NCBI GenBank assembly: GCA_015501075.1
Contig: JADNYJ010000046.1
Coordinates: forward strand, 1 to 64,000
Source: Gymnopilus junonius
Taxonomy: Eukaryota > Basidiomycota > Agaricomycetes > Agaricales > Galerinaceae
Direction: 5' to 3'
Length of the DNA: 64,000 nucleotides
Shown: in pieces, positions 11,525 to 22,938 of the stretch
Position numbering within the stretch: position 1 is the stretch's first letter
Layout of the letters: each line of letters begins with the position of its first letter
Notes under the pieces: generated by a model
The model's input: the letters and a program-made list of their open reading frames with translations, nothing else
The model's database searches: none
What the model was told of the DNA's origin: nothing
Position numbers and translations under genes: made by a program

Positions 11525-12377
11525 ACCGTTGACGGCTGGGTGCAGGTCTAAGTTTGGGATCAAAGTGATGGTCCCCTTTGGTTCTCGGGGTGATGGGGTC
11601 CTTACGCCTCATTATATCTGTGATCTTCTGTGACCACTAAATAATATACTACCGCGTGAAGTGCGGCTGCCGTTATGCCGAGCAAAAATGCGCACACTTT
11701 GCACGAATTGTGCAATAGGTTTGTGTCTGCTTAAGTTGAGCTAGAAAAGTACATATTTATAGTATAGAATACCAAGAAAACCACAAAACTTCAAGCTTCA
11801 AAAAAGATGAAGTTTCTGTTGAGCAAAGGAAATATCAGTCCGGTCAGCTGCTTTTGAACACCCCTCTTGTTCCTGCAAGGGTTACTCTTAAAAAATAATT
11901 TATCTCATGCATCGAGGGTGTCTATAATACATCTCTGTACGATTTGAGGATGCCAGACAGGCTGTGCAGTTTGCGCGCAAACGGTTGTGGCCGTATCATT
12001 ATGCAGGGCAAAAACAGGATCATGTGACCATGGTGAGTGACTGTAAAATGCGAGAAGTTGTGCAGCCCTCAGCAGCCCATGAATGTATCTTTTACACCCA
12101 TAGATATGTCTGTTAGGATACCATGTACATATTGGCTGACTTGGAATTTCTTAGATTAACAGCCAAAGCAAGTTATTAAGTGATTTTAACTATATCTTGA
12201 GCTAACTTCATGGCTACTGCAGAGCACCGCACACAGCCGAGGCATATTTACTAGGTTTTATCATTGGGTATGTACTACGTACAATCACTGGCAGTGTACA
12301 AAAATTGACAAAGATTCTAGAGCATCAAATTGCAGGAAGGCAAGAAATAAAGGCATTAAATAGATGGTGGGATGGTG
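11525..12377. other. Intergenic spacer between block A and the alpha-kinase pseudogene
   Basis: AT-rich, no supported ORF or repeat. Confidence 0.4.
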
Positions 12378-14980
12378 TTAGTTGGACTCAGCCGCGGAAC
12401 GAAGAAGGAAGGAAAGGTCATTGGGCCGCTTTCTCTTTTGTGTGCCTTCCACTGTAGCCTTGACCGGCGAGATGGGTTTATTCTCTACTATCACATTCGA
12501 GAGATTGAGTGCTTGACAAATCCAATTTGCTTTGCATGCTGGCTCATGCTTTTGAAGAAATTTCTTTAGCTCTTTCGGCCCACCATCCCAGTACTCATGG
12601 CAGGTATTGTCTTGACGAGTTGCACTAGAGAGTGATCTGTCAGATGAAATGCATGAAAGAAAAGGTTAGTAGTACTTATGTATGGGCTTGCAGATCAACT
12701 AGGCACATAACTCGTTCGCGGTCATAAAGTCCTGAAGTTCATGTAAATGATTCATAAGACCAAAAGCTTGGCATGCAAACATACCCTGTAGATCGCATAA
12801 CACCAGGGTTTCTTGGGTGTATACTGCAGTAAAGTGGGAGAAAGCGTGTACTGCCTTGGTGAGATGATTATCAGCATCACTGAATTCGTCGTTTCCCGTG
12901 AACTTCTTCAGTTTGCCATCAAGCTTACCACAAGGCAATAGAGGTGTTGCAATAAAACAGAGATGAGGCAGGGGTCGGCTCTGAGAGGAAAGACTAGGAA
13001 CCAGGTGACCGAAAATTGAATTCTTGAAGTTGAAGTAAAATTCTAAAGTATTGCCTCGGTCAGACAGGCAGCTGTGATGATAAGAGTCGAATCTCGTACT
13101 TGGAATGGTGACAACTTCACATTCTTGGGCATGGCGATCAAATTCACCTTTGAGAACATCCCCAATGCAAAGCAGGCTATACTCTGCTTGAAGTACGTGC
13201 TGCACAGATTTGTCTGTCATATGAAGGTCAGTGGGCTAAGTGATGACGTATTCTTGGCCCATGAAGCGAGCCTGAAAGGAATCCACAGGAATAAGTGACT
13301 TGTAAGTACTATGGTGAAATAGCGACAGACTGACATATATTCCCCACTTTGTGAACCCTTCACCAATATATCCCTCATTGTCCGGCTTCTCCCAATGTGC
13401 AGCAATTTGTATCTCCTCAACATCTCGAGCAACTTTGAACTCAACATTGAGGCCATTCACAGGCATGTAAGATGCCGTTGTTCGTATAAACGAGCTAGTG
13501 ACCATCTCTATGTCGCGAGTCCATGTTGGAGGAGGAATGGGTCACCTGAAGGCACTGCGAAGGATGGGGACTGGGCGAACTGCTGGGGGTATATCAGGTA
13601 TGGCGAACTCGAATGACTTCAGATGGGTTGGCAACAATCGAGAACTGCCAGACAGCAAAGGGGCAGGTATTATGTCTGGGTCAGTTGTCTTCAATTTCTT
13701 ATTTCCAGGTATCAGCTGAGAGCTTTTTGCAACAGAGGATGAAGCCTTTGAGCGGCTACTCGGAAGGCAATATGATTCATTCGAACTTTGAACCCCACGG
13801 AACTATTGGTGAACTCAGTGAAACCAGTTGTCCAATGAGGTGTCTCTCACTTACTACATCATCCATAAAATAAGCAAAATGGATCTCAATTTTCTTGTCC
13901 TTGAGCATATTGTCTGCGGCTAACTTGCCCTTCATGAATTCATTGAAGAATTGACTCATAGGAAGTTCTCTGATGAAATAGTCGAGTGATACATACTTTT
14001 GCTGCGACTCATGGGCATAGAGGTGAATGTGAGGCCTAAAATGAATGTCAGAGGGGAGGGTACTCAGAACACACTGCCAGTCCATACCAGGTCAATGGCT
14101 CCACATCTGGGTGTCGATTACTGAATGCTGTCTGAATGCTTTCCAAGAGAGTGTCAAGGGCATTTTGCGTATGCGTCTCTGGCCCAAATACTTGGGCGAC
14201 TCAGATGCCAGCAATCTAAAGAAGCAGAAAAAATCAGGGTCGTAAATAGAACTGAATTGAGTTCACATCTGTGAGCTTACTTGAACCATCTTGTTCTGAC
14301 CTTCGGTGATACTCCAAAGTGTAGCTGATACCTTAATACCGTTGCCAACCCCCACTAAATTGACCTCATCTCTCTTAGTCTTTCATTCAGCAACAACCTG
14401 CTGAGCCTTCGACAAATTCTTAAACTTGTACCTGTTGAGGCCTGTGGTTTCTGACCCATGACCCGAAATGGTTTTTTTCGTCAGCCTTAGACCCGATGAA
14501 TTGGCCTGGAACTGCTGTGCAGAAGCCACAACAGCCGCTGCTTCGTCTGACATAACAAAAGCATCATCTGCTGCAGCCGCGTCTTCTTCTAGCAAAAGAG
14601 CGGCGACTCCAGGGATGCTCAAAATAGCTCTCGGTATTTGAGCTTCCTTTTCTGCAAGAATGTATCAGGGTGAGCATGAAGTTTAAACTTTAAAGAGCCT
14701 TCCATACTGTATATTTCAATGCATCCCTTGCACAGCGGGTCTTTGATGAGCCTTGAGGAGACGCCGCACCCAGCGCACTGTGGTTTGTTCTATTCCGGGC
14801 AATAGTCAGACCTGCCATTACACCCGTATACAACAATGAATGGCTCACGTTAATAGCAGTTAACTCCGGGAGTGAAAGTCCAGGAAGCCGAAGTGTGCAT
14901 TTTCCGCACCGAAGATGGGTGTTGTCATCCTTGCTAGGTAACAGTGGAAAATCGACACCACAATAGGCGCACTTCGCCAT
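12378..14980 (-). pseudogene. Alpha-type protein kinase with N-terminal zinc ribbons, four in-frame stops
   Basis: Member of the atypical alpha-kinase family that is expanded in Agaricomycetes. It starts MAKCAYCGVDF at 14980; a first CxxC...CxxC ribbon is followed, after an intron, by a second (CAGCG...CKGC). An Ala-rich linker, a middle region, and the kinase core follow: LNVEFKVARDVEE, YVITxPTDLH, HAFSHFTAVYTQETLVLCDLQG, and after an intron CHEYWDGGPKELKKFLQKHEP with the C-terminal Cys pair, ending at TAA 12378-12380. In-frame stops interrupt it at 14383-14385 (TGA), 14201-14203 (TGA), 13542-13544 (TGA) and 13236-13238 (TAG). Each is one C-to-T change from CGA or CAG. Exon order and splice sites otherwise look normal, so this is a fairly recent pseudogene. 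Confidence 0.75.
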
Positions 14981-15157
14981 TGGACAATGCCAAAAAGAGA
15001 GGATGGATGAGATAAAAGATAGAGGTGAAAAAATTTACTGCCACGTGTTTGGAAGTTGACTAGACCTGCACCTCCAGACCTGCACCTCAGATATTGACAG
15101 CTGGACAGCAACCAGGATAGACCATTCAATGACAAGAAGAACGACAATCATAATATC

Positions 15158-15527
15158 CTACAGTAATGGAAGGAGGGCCTCAAAAATGTGCCATGCATTT
15201 TGCATGTTGAAATCGACAACCCCCAATGAGAGGAAAGCCTGTTCAAATTTCGTCGACCACTCAGGAGGAACAAATTCCAATAATGCCTCCCCTCCCAGAG
15301 CCTCCTTGATCTCCGCCACAACCTCGAGCTGTTCATCGTTGAGAGGAAGGAGCATATTCTTCAGCCCATACTTGGCTGGTAAACAGAAAGCATCATTGCG
15401 GGAGCATCCTGAAGGTCCAGCCTTCTTCTTGTCCTTACGAATTATTTGGGCGTTTCTCTTATGCATGAACGCATCAAGTTCAAGCTGAAGAACCTTCGAC
15501 CACAACCAGCGACTCAGGAGGCTGACA
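15158..15527 (-). pseudogene. C-terminal fragment of an integrase/transposase-like basidiomycete protein
   Basis: The minus-strand frame reads WLWSKVLQLELDAF, KRNAQIIRKDKKKAGPSG, NDAFCLPAKYGLKNMLLP and ends NAWHIFEALLPLL at 15158. The pattern of a short basic patch followed by GPSG..R..AF.LP resembles the C-terminal end of uncharacterised integrase-core proteins in mushroom genomes (from memory, not searched). The upstream part is cut exactly where duplicated block B starts (15528), so the original gene was truncated by the insertion of block B. Confidence 0.4.
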
Positions 15528-15669
15528 ATAGTTTGGCGTTGACTAAGGGGTGCATACATTATACTTTGCCCAGTGCAATGATGAAGTGAGATAATTTAAT
15601 TGAGGTTATGACAACAACAAAATTGGTACCACAGGCAGAACATGCCTGTTGATCATTATTAACTAAATT

Positions 15670-16968
15670 TGGATCCTGGAATTTAGATGAGCCAAGATGT
15701 GCTGGAATGCCAGCATCGATTCAGTAAACTCTTTGTAGAGGTCGAGATATCCACGACTCCGATCGAAATACGGTCTGATGAAGGGTGCGGGAAAGCGGAT
15801 CCTGACGTCTGATAAAAGAAACTCAAGAGGAACAGGAAGGTTTTTGGCTGATCGTAAACTGCGCTTTGCAAGTGCAGGCTTTGGAGATGCAGGAATCATT
15901 TTAGGAGTGACATCAAAGTAAGTCCAGGCCCGTCCTACACAAATCATGCATCCTAATGCCTTCAGAGACTGATCAGCCCGAAAGCATGCTGTGCTTGCTC
16001 TAAAACTTGCTCAAGAGCGTCTGCCATATCCCTTTCTGGATCATCTGAGGTTGGCTTGTTTTCCACGATTAAAAGGAGATAACTTTTCATGATTGTGGCC
16101 TTGTCAAAAAGATGGATTAGAGCTGAAAAATCTGGGACGCGCGTAGAACGAATGGAACCTCGCCCCGGTGGAGGAGTATGGCCTATCTCGATGGTGGACC
16201 TGTTTCCAGAGTCGAATGGTTGAGGGACAGGCGCTTTCCGAGTAGGTGTGGAAGGTTCATTTTCTAAAGGACGAATAAACAATTTGTCGCAGAAACGTTA
16301 GAACGCACTCACTATAACCAGAATCATTCAAAGAAGGGGTGTTTCGGGCCCGGGGAGTTACAGGGTAACTTTCACTTCCTGATGGACGATCAAGGGCATT
16401 GTAGACTCCGTCGGAAACAACGTGACGAGTCTCAAACCCCAGGTTCTGTGCAGCAACCGCAGCCAGGTCAATGGAGGTCATCGTTGTATGCTGCGGGGTC
16501 ATACCTGCGGATGACGGGCATCTGGGGAACAATAATACAAAACGCATGGCTTGGCAGTTGCAAATCCAGGAACAGGAGATCTAGAGCAATGGCCCATGGC
16601 CCATACCAAGGCGCCTCACGAGTGTCTTTGATGGCCAGTATAGAATATCTGAGTTTCCGTTCGAGTTGACTACGCAATACAGAAGTAACAGAGGGCAGAA
16701 GGGGCAGGCCTTGTTGAGCACTAGAGCCGGGGGTAACGATGGCTGAAGGGAGAAGGTGGCTTGGAGCAGATGGAGGGTGTCGGGGGCCATGATTAGGATG
16801 TGAAGTAGCGTGCGTGCCGTTTTCGCACTTTATATACTCTACAGTGTGCGGAGGCCTGGGCCTAACAAAAGCCAGGTTCGGATATGTTTGCAGTCTTCTT
16901 CCTTGACCATTGTAACTAGCACAACAATGACGCAGAACAATGTATTTGAACAATTCTCGGCTAGCCAA
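15670..16968 (-). pseudogene. PD-(D/E)XK nuclease-like hypothetical, copy B, frameshifted
   Basis: The longer of the two copies. It opens at MASRELFKY (16968) and has a Pro-rich linker, then KDTREAPWYGPWAIALDLLF. A 10-nt insertion near 16468-16480, with a short direct repeat (AGGTCA), breaks the frame where copy A reads straight through. The frame resumes with DLAAVAAQNLGFETRHVV, breaks again near 16290-16310, and continues to RVPDFSALIHLFD and YLLLIVENKP. It closes at 15962 at the same place as copy A, then resumes as ALGCMICVGRAWTYFDVT. PDF plus ENK suggests a PD-(D/E)XK fold (inference). Not functional as it stands. Confidence 0.55.
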
Positions 16969-17425
16969 AGAAAGTAATCATCACGGTAAACGTTTGGCAT
17001 ACATAATGAAGACTTACTTTATGTGCCAAGGGATTGCCATTGTATAGTAGAAGCCTGACAAAAACTAGAACTGTGAGTGCACTCTCCATAAACTTTCCAA
17101 AACCAATGATTGTGACAAGCACAATGTACTAAATCGCATGGTGATGGTGATAATGTAGAACATTTCTCGGCTATCGAAATATGATCCATAAACGTGACAA
17201 CTTAACATAGTATGCGTTATGCTGTCACGCCGCTGCATTCTTATAGAAATCAATCGTTCCCCGGTCTGCCTTGGACCCACCAACATTCAGTGTGCTCTAC
17301 CTATCATTTAACTCGCTATGTTGGCTTCTGCTGTTCAACGACAGGCGTCGAAAAATGAATTAGTAGGCTACTTGCTCTTGCATCTTTCGCCTTAGCTGAC
17401 GTCTTTGCTTGAAGCCCCATTTAAG

Positions 17426-17882
17426 CCCTCCGGTGGAGTCTGACCCCAGACTGGAGTGCCACCCACCTGCACTACCTGCCAAGTACAAAGGCCATCGTCA
17501 GTGGTATGGGTTTCCCTTTTATGAGGATCGCATGAAGAAATTCGCCCTTGAGAACTACCCACAAATTATAGAAGATGGGTTTCTGTCTTGCCTTGTGTGG
17601 TTCATTCAGCGTCTTAGTTTCCACGCCCATTACGGGGGCATCCATATCAAATCAGCCGTTGCTGACGAGGAAACCACTCCACCTGGGGTCAAAGTATTTA
17701 CAGGACCGATGACTGGTCTTCGTCAGTTTCGAGTTATCACAATCACTGCTTGGGAGAGATCGGCCTGGGACCAAAGGCCTACGATGAAGCAGGTTGAGGT
17801 AATGTCACAGATTTTGGGCATGGAGCCACAATGGTTCACCGATGTCACTCCTCCTGAGGTGTATCTTGACAACGATTATTAG
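17426..17882 (+). CDS. Lineage-specific hypothetical protein, copy B
   Basis: Counterpart of 10613-11069, with the same shared TTTAAG acceptor-like site before the coding block and the same C terminus MEPQWFTDVTPPEVYLDNDY. Differences from copy A are mostly single residues (for example ALPAKYKGH instead of LLDKYKGH), with no stops, which suggests either recent duplication or selection. The upstream open frame starts at TTG 17409. Function unknown. Confidence 0.5.
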
Positions 17883-18425
17883 GATAATGTAAGTGGTACC
17901 CAGTTTACAGTCATTTCTTGAATGACACGATCAGCAGGCTTCCAGATAATTCTATTTCTCCCCGCTTTCCTCGCAGTGATAATTTGTTGTTCTGTCGCTG
18001 ACACGTGCTTGTGTATCGTCGATGCCTATATGTACCTTTAAACCGTATACAGACCATTGAATGCGGGCATCCTTTCGTTGCATCTATTGCTCTCCTGTTC
18101 CTCATGTCCGTATACTATAACGGTTGCATATTCTTTATGTAATACCTGTGTATACCTCGATCTGTGAATTTTGAAATATTCGCAACTAAGCCGCCTTCTG
18201 ACATGTTCCCCTTCAAGCAAAGGAAAACTTAGATCACTTGGATGATTCCTTGGCTTACAAAAGAGCTTAAGCAGGGGAAAACGCGGGTTTATTGTCAAGT
18301 TGTGATACACGGTCTATAATGGTGGGTCTCTAAATTTCTAAAAAATGCTACATGTTTCGATAAGTACGCTTGAAGATGGAACGACAGGGGATCTCAGAAA
18401 GTGGTCGGCAGAAGCAAAGGAGGTA

Positions 18426-20973
18426 TTAGATGCTGTTATACTTCACGAGGTACCAACCCAAGGCGCGGAGATAAATTTTGAACGGACCGTCCTTCAAGTA
18501 AGCTTCCAAGTGAATCCAAGAGTCTTCAACCATCTGGTGCGCCTCTTCAACACAGGCATCCACAACACCGTAGGCTTCCAGCTTATCGATCACCTTCTGC
18601 GTAGTAATGTCGTCGTTTCCGGGTTTACTCAGAACCGTCTCCCAAATCCACTGGACTTCGTGCAACGGCATCATCGACGCCGCTTTGGCAATAGGAATGC
18701 TAATTTTCCCAGAACGAATGTCATCACCCTTACGTTTCAGGACTTCCTTCTTGCTGGACAATTCAGCTCTCGTAGGGTCACCGACGTGCGACCACCCTCG
18801 GATGTCGTAGACATCGTCGATAATCTGGAATGCGATACCCATGCGTTCGCAGTGAGTGCTGAGCGCACGTATCTGTGTAGGAGTGGCATCAGAAAAGATG
18901 GCTGATATCTTGGCAATGTTGGCTGCAATGATGGCTGTCTTCATGCGGTGAACGGCAAGAACTCGCTTTTCAAGGGTCGAAGGATCCGCGCGACCAGTTA
19001 AAACATCTTCCAATTCGGACAATTGTTGTCCAGCGATATCTAGGGCCTGTCCAGCATGCGCAGCCCTCATTGTCTCGAAGAATATCTCATACACACGGAC
19101 CATCTTCTCCGGACTCTGTCCGTCACCAATGACACGTATGGCGTTCTCAAATGCGAAGTATGCGGCTGTTCCAGCGTTGATCGCTGTCGGGACGCCCCAA
19201 CGAGTATGCACTGACTCAACTCCACGACGCATCGGGCTTTCGTCCTGGATATCGTCGATGATGAGGGAACCTGTGTGCAGCAGCTCCATTGCTGCTAGAA
19301 GAGGTTGGAATTGCTCCGGGTCATCCCTGAAGACTGCAATACACGCTATACTGAGGAAAGAGCGCCACGACTTTCCTCCGCGGTCCGTCAAGTGTCGGAC
19401 AGGAGCAAAGTAATGTTCGTACAAGACGTCAAGTCGGGCATCCTGGGTAAAACGAAGTGGGGAAAGATAGGTTCCATCGAGAGGCTTTGTCGCCATTTCG
19501 GCTGGCGATTGGAAGCCCATGATCTCCATAGCATGCCTGGAGTCAACGAGGTGGTCTGGATAGAGCTTCGAGACTTCCTTCCCCGTCAAACGACCAATTC
19601 GCTTCATATAATTCTCGAATTTAGCGATGAATTGTGGAGGCACATTCTAATAGTTGGGGTTAGTTTAAGTACCGAGCTTTCAGATTGGCGAACAATCATA
19701 CCTCGACGAAACCGAGGCCGTTGACTGGCGTGCCACCCATAGTGCCAGTAATAGACACTCTGCCCTCCCAGTATCCCCTGCCGATACAGACGGTCCTGAA
19801 TTCTTGCCTGACAATTGACGCCTCCACCAAAACGTCAAGCCCCATTTGTGGCACAACCAGCGTCCATTTCGTTCCGTAATCGTTCAAAGTCATCATGGAC
19901 GTCCATGTCTGAAGAGGCTCGAAACTGTGGTCATCGCACTCAATTCGAGTGCCTTCAGGCGATATGGCAATGGCCCTTTTGTCGCGTATGACAAGCTCCC
20001 CACTGTAAATATCAGCATCCCAGAGAGTGTAGACTGTCAGATCCCAGCCGTTAGACAGCTGCGCAGAAGCCCACTTCCAAGAACTTTCAGTCGGTTTAGT
20101 CGTCGATTCGTACCAACTTCGGATACCTCCGCCAAATTCACGGTCGTACCAACCCATGGAATGTTCTGGATCCACCGCAACCGCTGAACTATTGACGTGG
20201 ATAGTGCCAGAGACGTCGCAGCGTGGCACAAAGCAGTAATACATTCCGTCATCTGGACTGACGAGATCGCCTTGCACAACACCATTTGCACCATGGTTGA
20301 CGGGCGGCTTGCGTGGGATAAGGTCGATCTCCAAACCGTAAGACCCATCCTCTGCGTTAGCGATGATATGGTAGACGTCATCACCATTGCTGTTTGTGTG
20401 GCAGACGACGCTGGCGAGATCTCCATATTGGAGGTTGAGGCTCCCATCCAAGGAGACAACGACGTTGCCAGGAAAGAGGATATCAGGCGGACAAACCTTG
20501 CCGTCAGACGTGGCTTCGAGCATAGCACGCTTAATTAAAGGATCCATTCGGGTCTCTACCTCGATCATACTATGCATGAAATCAGCATTATCACGATCCA
20601 TGGCACTCATGAAGTGATATTTCCCCTGCGCCGAGTCATTGGATGCCGTCTCAGAGGAGTCGGCAGGAAGGATAGAGATCGCAAAATTCAGAAGATGCGA
20701 GTGGCAGATCTCGTGCCCGACTTCGCCAGGATGATGGCCGTTGACGTGAGTGTTGGGGTGGACGGTGGGTTTGAAGCTGGCGGTACGGAAGAAGGCTACG
20801 AATGCCGATGCCTTTCGACCATCGACGAGCGACAAGTGGAAGTTGTAGTACCACCATTCCGTGCCGCTGGACTGGCGCGGAAGGTCGACTTCTGGCATCC
20901 TCCTGATTGTGGTACCGGGAGCAGGCCAGTCGGTATGGTGGGCAATAGCAGCGTCGATGACCTCAGAGGACAT
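18426..20973 (-). CDS. AttH/CrtC lipocalin-like domain fused to polyprenyl diphosphate synthase
   Basis: Two exons (20973-19702, 19646-18426) with one 55-nt intron give a continuous 830-residue protein; the splice reads GLGFVE|NVPPQF in frame. The N-terminal half (1-about 420) has the AttH/CrtC signature GTEWWYYNFHLSLVDGR (from residue 37), the fold of carotenoid 1,2-hydratase, kievitone hydratase and fungal lipocalin-type pericyclases. The C-terminal half is a trans-isoprenyl diphosphate synthase with GKSWR (about 515), first aspartate motif DDIQD (555-559) and second motif DDVYD (701-705); the small residues G and S at -5/-4 before the first motif argue for a product longer than farnesyl diphosphate. 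No frameshift. Fusion of a chain-building prenyl synthase with a hydratase/cyclase-type domain is unusual, and I know of no characterised example. Confidence 0.88.
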
Positions 20974-21154
20974 GGTCGAAGGAAGAGGTGTTGAAATCGG
21001 CGGGGGAAAAGTACAGAGGAGAACGTCGTAACTGCAGAGTAATAAGGGATGTTCGTCAATTCAAAGAAGATTCCCAATGGAAATTTGAGAGTTACTTACG
21101 ACAACTACGAGAGCAAAGGAGGCGAAACTGGTGGACTATCCTGCTGAAGCACTG

Positions 21155-21162
21155 CCTTTATA
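21155..21162 (-). promoter_or_regulatory. Possible TATA box of the AttH-prenyl synthase gene
   Basis: Reads TATAAAGG on the minus strand, about 180 bp upstream of the ATG at 20973. Only the motif and position support it. Confidence 0.35.
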
Positions 21163-22938
21163 CTCACATCATTCTAGAGAAAGAGGAGAACGGTCCTAAA
21201 AGAGGGCAAGACAGGGAGTGGCACCCCTTCCATGACGATAAGCTTCGTTCTTCGAATGAGATCCTGCGCCGCAAAGAATTTGGTGATGCGCGCCTTTGTA
21301 AGTGGAAATGGATGTGAAGGGTTCAGAAGCAAAGTACAACCTAAAGAAGCGACGACCTGAGCGATAGGCTCGAGCCGTTATAAGAGATGTCGATTAGCGC
21401 TTAGCAGTGAATCTCAGAACATACTCCGTGGTGGGAACATAGGACATGATTGCTAAAACGGAAGGAAAAATTCGATACGAACTCTGGTGCACTCGGAAAT
21501 GTCCGAATGCGTGCACTTGATCCGATCAAATCTCAATCGACGAAAACGCTTTGTGGCTCCAAAGAGTACCGACAAGACAACGTTCCTCCCAAGCGTGCAG
21601 AACACGAAGAAGAGCTGTAAAAACAGGGTGTAAAAAAAAGCATACGCTGCAAGTATTCTTACTAAATGAGTAAAGATAAGACGAATCGCACAGCTTTCCT
21701 CTATCTATTACTAGGCTATCTAGCCATGGAAAAGACACGCCGCTTACTCTTCCCATCGCTATTGACAAGCAGCCTTGCGCCCTTCATGTAGCTTATCATG
21801 AGAATGAACTTGCTTCTACTTCGACGTTCTTTACGATAAGTAATTTTGTTTTGGTTGAGGTCCGAGGGAAGGCCCCAATTTTTAGGGCCACTTCATCTTC
21901 TTGGAGAAGGATCCTTCTATTTTGAACTAAAGACTACGTTCATTGAATCTTTCGCATCAAATCAGCATTAAAGCACTTTTCATATCTGTTATCACTTCAA
22001 ATTGGCAGCATTTTTTTAATTATATGAAGGCGGTTATGAGTAGAGTACGATCACTGCATTGCATCGAACAGAAGTTCGAATCAGATACTAGGCAAGGTGC
22101 GCACGTCTTCCTCGGTCATTGGCGATTTAAAGTATGCTATTTTGCATGACGGGTAATCGACCTCATCTAATTATAATTTAACGTAATGGGGGGGTGGATT
22201 TACTTCCTGAGCAGTTGTCTATTCATTTATAGAACTCTGCGCTGACCCTCAAAAATTGGCATTAGTACCAGTGTATAAAGAAGGGAACGCCATGAAATTT
22301 GAAATGCACTGCTATTAAGGCCATCTGTACGTCCCTTACAATTGGCCTAGTGGCGGAAGTTGTCAATTTTTTATGTACACAACTCATTCAAGATTGACCT
22401 CACTCACTAAACACCCTGGTGCATTCCAATTTTTACATCTCCCGACTTGGTGAAATATGATTACAACTGCCAGTAGTAGAACTTAGTATTTAGAAGTTAC
22501 AACGCACGTAAGAGACTGTTGTTACCAAAGCCTATTGCTTCCGAAGTCACTACTTAACGAAGTTCGATTGCTCTTTATCTCCTACTATAAGTCGGTTATC
22601 GTAACTGGCTATGAAAATGGCCTTGCCTGGTGTGCGCTCAACTTCATCTTATACTCTTTCTTATTACTTCTTATTCCGTGAACATGTCGAACCCAAACCA
22701 TGTCGAACCAAAATTACCAAACCAGCGCGTCAGAGGCCTTGAGACACCGGCAAATATATCAGAAATAAAACGTCTTGTTCACGCCGCTCACTGCGGAATT
22801 TTACAAACGGCTGTGGTTCCGTGAATGCGGACCGATCGGATTTGATTCACCCAACTCGGGTCCTTTGCTTTACTATATATTTAGGCGCTTCCGACTTTTG
22901 TATAGCCACGGCCTACGTCAAAGCTACGTACATACCGA
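21163..22938. other. Divergent intergenic region between AttH-prenyl synthase and methyltransferase genes
   Basis: About 1.8 kb with no supported ORF. It must hold both promoters of the divergent pair. A GGGGGGTGG patch lies near 22189. Confidence 0.4.

Larger units (their letters stand above)
15528..18327. repeat. Duplicated block, copy B (about 2.8 kb)
   Basis: Same orientation as block A (9413-11524). Both ends are sharp: ATAGTTTG at 15528 and GGTGGGT ending at 18327. It retains about 690 bp that copy A lacks. It ends about 100 bp beyond the stop codon of the AttH-prenyl synthase gene. Confidence 0.9.

Noticed and set aside
19305..20994. Plus-strand ORFs opposite the AttH-prenyl synthase gene
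   Set aside because: They are antisense shadows; the minus strand carries both domain signatures and a clean intron.
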